Shown piece by piece: positions 24,126-27,147 of a stretch of 27,147 nucleotides of DNA. Every line of letters begins with the position of its first letter. The stretch's first letter is position 1. The position numbers were made by a program, and so were the translations under genes. Source of the stretch: CAYFJO01 sp964343305 (GTDB lineage: Bacteria; Planctomycetota; Planctomycetia; Pirellulales; Pirellulaceae); the NCBI GenBank assembly GCA_964343305.1, contig CAYFJO010000111.1:1-27147 (forward strand). Reading direction: 5' to 3'. Under the pieces are notes generated by a model that saw nothing but the letters and a program-made list of their open reading frames with translations, searched no databases and was not told where the DNA came from.

Positions 24126-25481
24126 ATGTCCACGATCTTCATTTCCTATCGTCGCGATGATACCGCCTTCCCGGCGAATGAAATCTACAGAAGATTGGAA
24201 GCTAGATTCGGGGACGGGTCGGTGTTTCTGGATGTTGACGATATCCCTCTGGGTGTTGATTTCGTCAAATTCTTGAATGACGCAGTTCGTCGGTGTCGTG
24301 TGATATTGGTTTTGATTGGCCCACATTGGGTCGGTCCGCGATTGGAAGATCCCACGGATTTTGTACGGATCGAGATTCTTGCGGCCATGTCTTCAGGAAT
24401 TCCTATTGTGCCCGTGGTGCTCGATACCAAAATGCCTGACGAACGGGAATTACCAGAGGGACTAAAAGCGCTTGCACATCGCCAAGCTGTGGAATTGCGA
24501 TCGGGAGCAACCTTTGATGATGATATCGAACGGCTATTCAAACGGATCAAAAGCTATCTTGACCCTCGCGGACCCGACGTACCACCTTTTGCGGAGCCTG
24601 AGTGGGGTGATCCGAGTTTGGAAGTGATTCCCGAATCGCTGGAGTTGAGCCGTGTCGATTTGGGTTCTGTGGAGTCGCGTGTTTTGCGGCTACAGAACGT
24701 TGGAAAGGGCGGGATTCTCGAAGTCTCATTGTCAGCCAAGAGTGATGGCTGGGTGGACGTCGATCCAAAGTTTGTTCGCTTTCCTGTGTGGGAAGAGGTT
24801 TCGGTCACCGCGGATACGACTGGCCTGCCATTTGATTATTCCGGCGTCGGCCATATCGAGGCGACGTCGAATGGTGGTAACAAGACCATCGAAGTGCGAT
24901 TGTCCACAAAGGCCGACAAGATTCTGTCAAACCTGCGCAATCAACTAATCTTCGCAATGGCGATACTGGGCGGATTTGTTTGCCTTCCGATCTTGCATGG
25001 GCTTACACAGATCTCCTTCGTCGAATCAGTCACTGGATGGTTATTCCGCATTCACCCTTTGCTGTTATTTTGGCAAGCAGAAGTATCGCGTGGACACATG
25101 GCCGTCCTCACAGCGGACTTGATCATTTTAGTTGTTGCGGTACTTGCTTTCATTTTCATCGTTGGTTTCGCGGCTGCGAGCGATCCATTTGCCTTTGCTG
25201 GGGCATCCATTCTAGGAACGATTCTGCTACTTGTTTTGCCTTTCTTTACCGTTGTTGGACTTGGAGCGCTAAATGCGTGGATCGGAATGGCCTATCCGTA
25301 TTTTGGGTTTAGCCTGGCCAGCGCATTATGTTGCGCGGCTGCGGCCCCGTTAACTGCGAAGTGCGTTCTTCGTTTAGGATCGGTAGTGGCAAAGAGAATG
25401 ACGATGACCACCTGGATTCTTGGGATTTTGACGCCGGTTGTTATGTTGTTTCTTTCGATTTGGATGGGCGGCAACAGATAA
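24126..25481 (+). CDS. Membrane-anchored TIR-domain protein with Ig-like spacer
   Basis: The protein has 451 residues from ATG 24126. Residues 1-145 are a bacterial TIR domain: FISYRRDD at 5-12, FLDVDDI at 34-40, and VRIEILAAM with Glu83 where TIR NADases place the catalytic glutamate. Residues about 163-262 look like an immunoglobulin-type beta sandwich (LELSRVDLGSVESRVLRLQN, then VEWDV-like and HIEATSNGG). Five hydrophobic segments follow at about 273-293, 328-350, 358-383, 392-412 and 427-446. The TIR would face the cytoplasm if the N-terminus is inside. NAD cleavage or signalling at the membrane is inferred from the family; no sensor gene, cyclase or nuclease lies beside it. Neighbours are selB and the convergent DUF1501 gene. 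Confidence 0.85.
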   Translation: MSTIFISYRRDDTAFPANEIYRRLEARFGDGSVFLDVDDIPLGVDFVKFLNDAVRRCRVILVLIGPHWVGPRLEDPTDFVRIEILAAMSSGIPIVPVVLDTKMPDERELPEGLKALAHRQAVELRSGATFDDDIERLFKRIKSYLDPRGPDVPPFAEPEWGDPSLEVIPESLELSRVDLGSVESRVLRLQNVGKGGILEVSLSAKSDGWVDVDPKFVRFPVWEEVSVTADTTGLPFDYSGVGHIEATSNGGNKTIEVRLSTKADKILSNLRNQLIFAMAILGGFVCLPILHGLTQISFVESVTGWLFRIHPLLLFWQAEVSRGHMAVLTADLIILVVAVLAFIFIVGFAAASDPFAFAGASILGTILLLVLPFFTVVGLGALNAWIGMAYPYFGFSLASALCCAAAAPLTAKCVLRLGSVVAKRMTMTTWILGILTPVVMLFLSIWMGGNR

Positions 25482-25539
25482 TGTCATTGCGGCAAACTTG
25501 TAGTTCGAACATTCCCGCCCACCTAGATTTACGACCAGA

Positions 25540-26964
25540 TTATCGCACGCCGAAAACGCCGGGCATCTTTTCGACACTGGCCAGGGTTCGTTTCAACTCG
25601 GTGGGCAGATCGGGAATCAGACGTGCCGGGCCGTAGTCGAACAGCGTGTGAGAAATTGTTGCCAACAGATCGTCCGGCTTTTGGACGGGGCCGATGGATT
25701 CGCCGCCGTCGCGGGTTGAGCGGCCGATCACCTGTCCGTCAGTGACACTGCCGCCGTAGAGCATCAGTGGGCCCAGGCGTGGCCAGTGGTCGCGGCCGCC
25801 GTTTTTGTTGATCTTGGGCGTGCGGCCCATTTCGCCGGCGCAGACCAACAGGATGTCGTCCGATAGGCCGCGATCTTCACAGTCTTCGATAAATGCCGAA
25901 ACGGCGTGGTCGAATGGCGAGATGACCAGCTTTTGACCTTCGGGCACGGCGACGTTGTTGCTGTCGGCGTGAAAGTCCCAGACGAATTCGGAGTGGATCG
26001 TGATGAATCCGCAACCTGCCTCGCACAAGCGGCGAGCCAGTAGGAGCATTTTGCCAAGTGTCTTGGTGTGGGCCGTGTACCACGGAATGTTGTTGCGTTT
26101 CTTTGCGCCGCCGTCGTACAGCCATTGTTTTGGATCGTAGTAGGCGCTGGTGTCGTAACGGGCGACGGTGCGCGGATCTTCTTTGGACAAGTCGAACGCG
26201 TCGGCCACGCCTTTGACGACCAGGTCCATTGCCTGTGCCTGCAGGCCGGTCCAACCGTCGGCATCGGCAAGCGCTTCGGACTGGCGTCGCGCCCCGTCCA
26301 AGTTGCGGAGCAGATTGCGCCGATCCTCGAAGCGGTCGCGCGACAGGTTCAAACTCATCGCCTCTTGCAGCGGACCGTCGCCGCCGGGAATGAACGGCGC
26401 GAAGGCACTGCCCAGCGATCCAGTTGCGTCGAACTTGCCAAATCGTTCGCCCAGCGTTTTTTGTTCCGAATCGATCGACTTGGGTTTGATGAACATCGAG
26501 TTGGGCAAGCCGGTGACGGGATGATTGGTGCCGGCAACACGCGAATAGGCCGCTCCGATGCAGGCGTCGCCCAACTTGCCGCTGACGACCGGTTGGACGC
26601 CGCCGTGTCCTGTGTTGGTCTGATAGTTTCGCACGACGGCCATGCGATGGGCGTGCTTGGCGAGTTTCTGCATCGCCGTGCCAAAGTGCGTTCCGGGGAC
26701 GCTGGTCGGGATGTCGCCCCCGACGCTGGCCGTGGCCGACGAGACATCGACTTTGGGATCAAACGTTTCGAACTGCGTCGGTCCACCTTGTTGAAACAGA
26801 AAGATCACGGACTTGCCGGTGACGGGGCCTGCTTGCGCGGCCGAAGCCATCGACCCATGCAACAATGGCAAACTCAAGCCACCCAATGTCATGCCGCCAA
26901 TTTGCATAAAGCTACGGCGTCCCATCGGACGGCTTCGCGAGACGGAATCCGAGAACTTGAACAT
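25540..26964 (-). CDS. Tat-exported DUF1501 protein
   Basis: The protein has 474 residues from ATG 26964, with GGAG about 12 bases upstream. The Tat signal is MGRRSFMQIGGMTLGGL (twin Arg at 16-17). The rest is DUF1501, with FLFQQGGPTQFETFDPK early and CAGEMGRTPKINKNGGRDHW late, a pattern related to the alkaline-phosphatase/sulfatase superfamily. Members are very abundant in planctomycetes and usually sit beside a DUF1549/DUF1553 gene, which is not seen in this window and may lie beyond its right end. The biochemical function is unknown. The promoter at 27008-27036 fits this gene alone, and the stop is 58 bases from the convergent TIR gene stop. Confidence 0.9.
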   Translation of the reverse strand: MFKFSDSVSRSRPMGRRSFMQIGGMTLGGLSLPLLHGSMASAAQAGPVTGKSVIFLFQQGGPTQFETFDPKVDVSSATASVGGDIPTSVPGTHFGTAMQKLAKHAHRMAVVRNYQTNTGHGGVQPVVSGKLGDACIGAAYSRVAGTNHPVTGLPNSMFIKPKSIDSEQKTLGERFGKFDATGSLGSAFAPFIPGGDGPLQEAMSLNLSRDRFEDRRNLLRNLDGARRQSEALADADGWTGLQAQAMDLVVKGVADAFDLSKEDPRTVARYDTSAYYDPKQWLYDGGAKKRNNIPWYTAHTKTLGKMLLLARRLCEAGCGFITIHSEFVWDFHADSNNVAVPEGQKLVISPFDHAVSAFIEDCEDRGLSDDILLVCAGEMGRTPKINKNGGRDHWPRLGPLMLYGGSVTDGQVIGRSTRDGGESIGPVQKPDDLLATISHTLFDYGPARLIPDLPTELKRTLASVEKMPGVFGVR

Positions 26965-27007
26965 GAGAGGCTTCTCCAGCGCGTGAAACAGTTTTCATCG
27001 GAGTTCC

Positions 27008-27036
27008 TTTATATAACCGGCCGACCAGCTTGTCCA
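27008..27036 (-). promoter_or_regulatory. Predicted sigma-70-type promoter for the DUF1501 gene
   Basis: On the minus strand TGGACA (27036-27031) and TATAAA (27013-27008) are 17 bases apart. The predicted start is near 27001, giving a leader of about 37 bases that includes a GGAG site before the ATG at 26964. Confidence 0.55.
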
Positions 27037-27092
27037 GAAAACTTTGATGACCGAAGACCCTATCGGGGATGCGGGAAGCGCGGTTTGTAACG

Positions 27093-27125
27093 TTAGGCGA
27101 GCGGCAGATGAGAGTTTACCCGCCG
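27093..27125 (+). repeat. Dispersed repeat, right copy
   Basis: This is the partner of the inverted copy at 21-53, with 29 of 33 bases identical and an 18-base identical core. It lies in the non-coding stretch upstream of the DUF1501 promoter, and I see no gene between it and the window end. Confidence 0.7.
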
Positions 27126-27147
27126 ATTGTAGAACAGTTGTCTCAAC

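Noticed and set aside
22109..25481. A selB-TIR defence operon
   Set aside because: The 55-base spacing and same strand allow co-transcription, but selB is a housekeeping factor and no known defence module pairs the two; there is no supporting sequence evidence.

Overview
The window looks like chromosomal DNA of a planctomycete (phylum Planctomycetota, probably near Pirellulales). The evidence is the gene content: a Tat-exported DUF1501 protein, a formylglycine-type sulfatase, a fused CysN-CysC, a PhoD-like phosphatase, a secreted TIM-barrel isomerase, a Uma2-type nuclease and a C-terminal scrap that resembles DUF1080. Starts are mixed (ATG, GTG, TTG) and Shine-Dalgarno signals are often weak or absent. 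The taxonomic call is an inference from gene content; no rRNA or other marker gene is present.

Layout. At 1-3576 a possible LRR-like fragment is followed by a minus-strand run: secreted isomerase, lipoprotein solute-binding protein, then the 3' part of a trypsin-like protease that continues in the same frame as the binding protein after its stop. At 3696-7584 there is a plus-strand alpha/beta hydrolase carrying two frameshifts, then a PhoD-like phosphatase closed by two hairpins. At 7765-10270 come a DUF3127 protein with an SSB-like acidic tail, a six-TM channel with an RCK domain and an unusual pore loop, and a broken small locus. At 10274-13200 cysD and cysNC (sulfate activation) run on the minus strand from a recognisable promoter. 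At 13376-15719 a second minus-strand run reads sigma factor, four-TM membrane protein, DinB-like protein, rsmG, with overlaps at two of the junctions. At 15912-17192 is a conserved protein I cannot name. A sulfatase and a large secreted repeat-like protein diverge at 17215-20955. A frameshifted Uma2 gene and a hairpin-rich gap with the DUF1080-like scrap lead to selB (22133-24070), a membrane-anchored TIR protein (24126-25481) and the DUF1501 gene (25540-26964).

Together the genes describe a heterotrophic bacterium with exported hydrolases (sulfatase, phosphatase, esterase), ATP-sulfurylase-based sulfate activation, and selenocysteine insertion. I see no multi-gene defence island, CRISPR array, integrase, transposase, tRNA or rRNA. 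The most unusual items are the channel pore, the orphan TIR membrane protein, a family of dyad-in-dyad hairpins beside gene ends, a cluster of four tetraloop hairpins, an inverted dispersed repeat at the two ends of the window, and five apparent single-base indels. Four of the indels are explained by one missing base in a run of three and the fifth by one extra base, so consensus errors must be considered before true gene decay.
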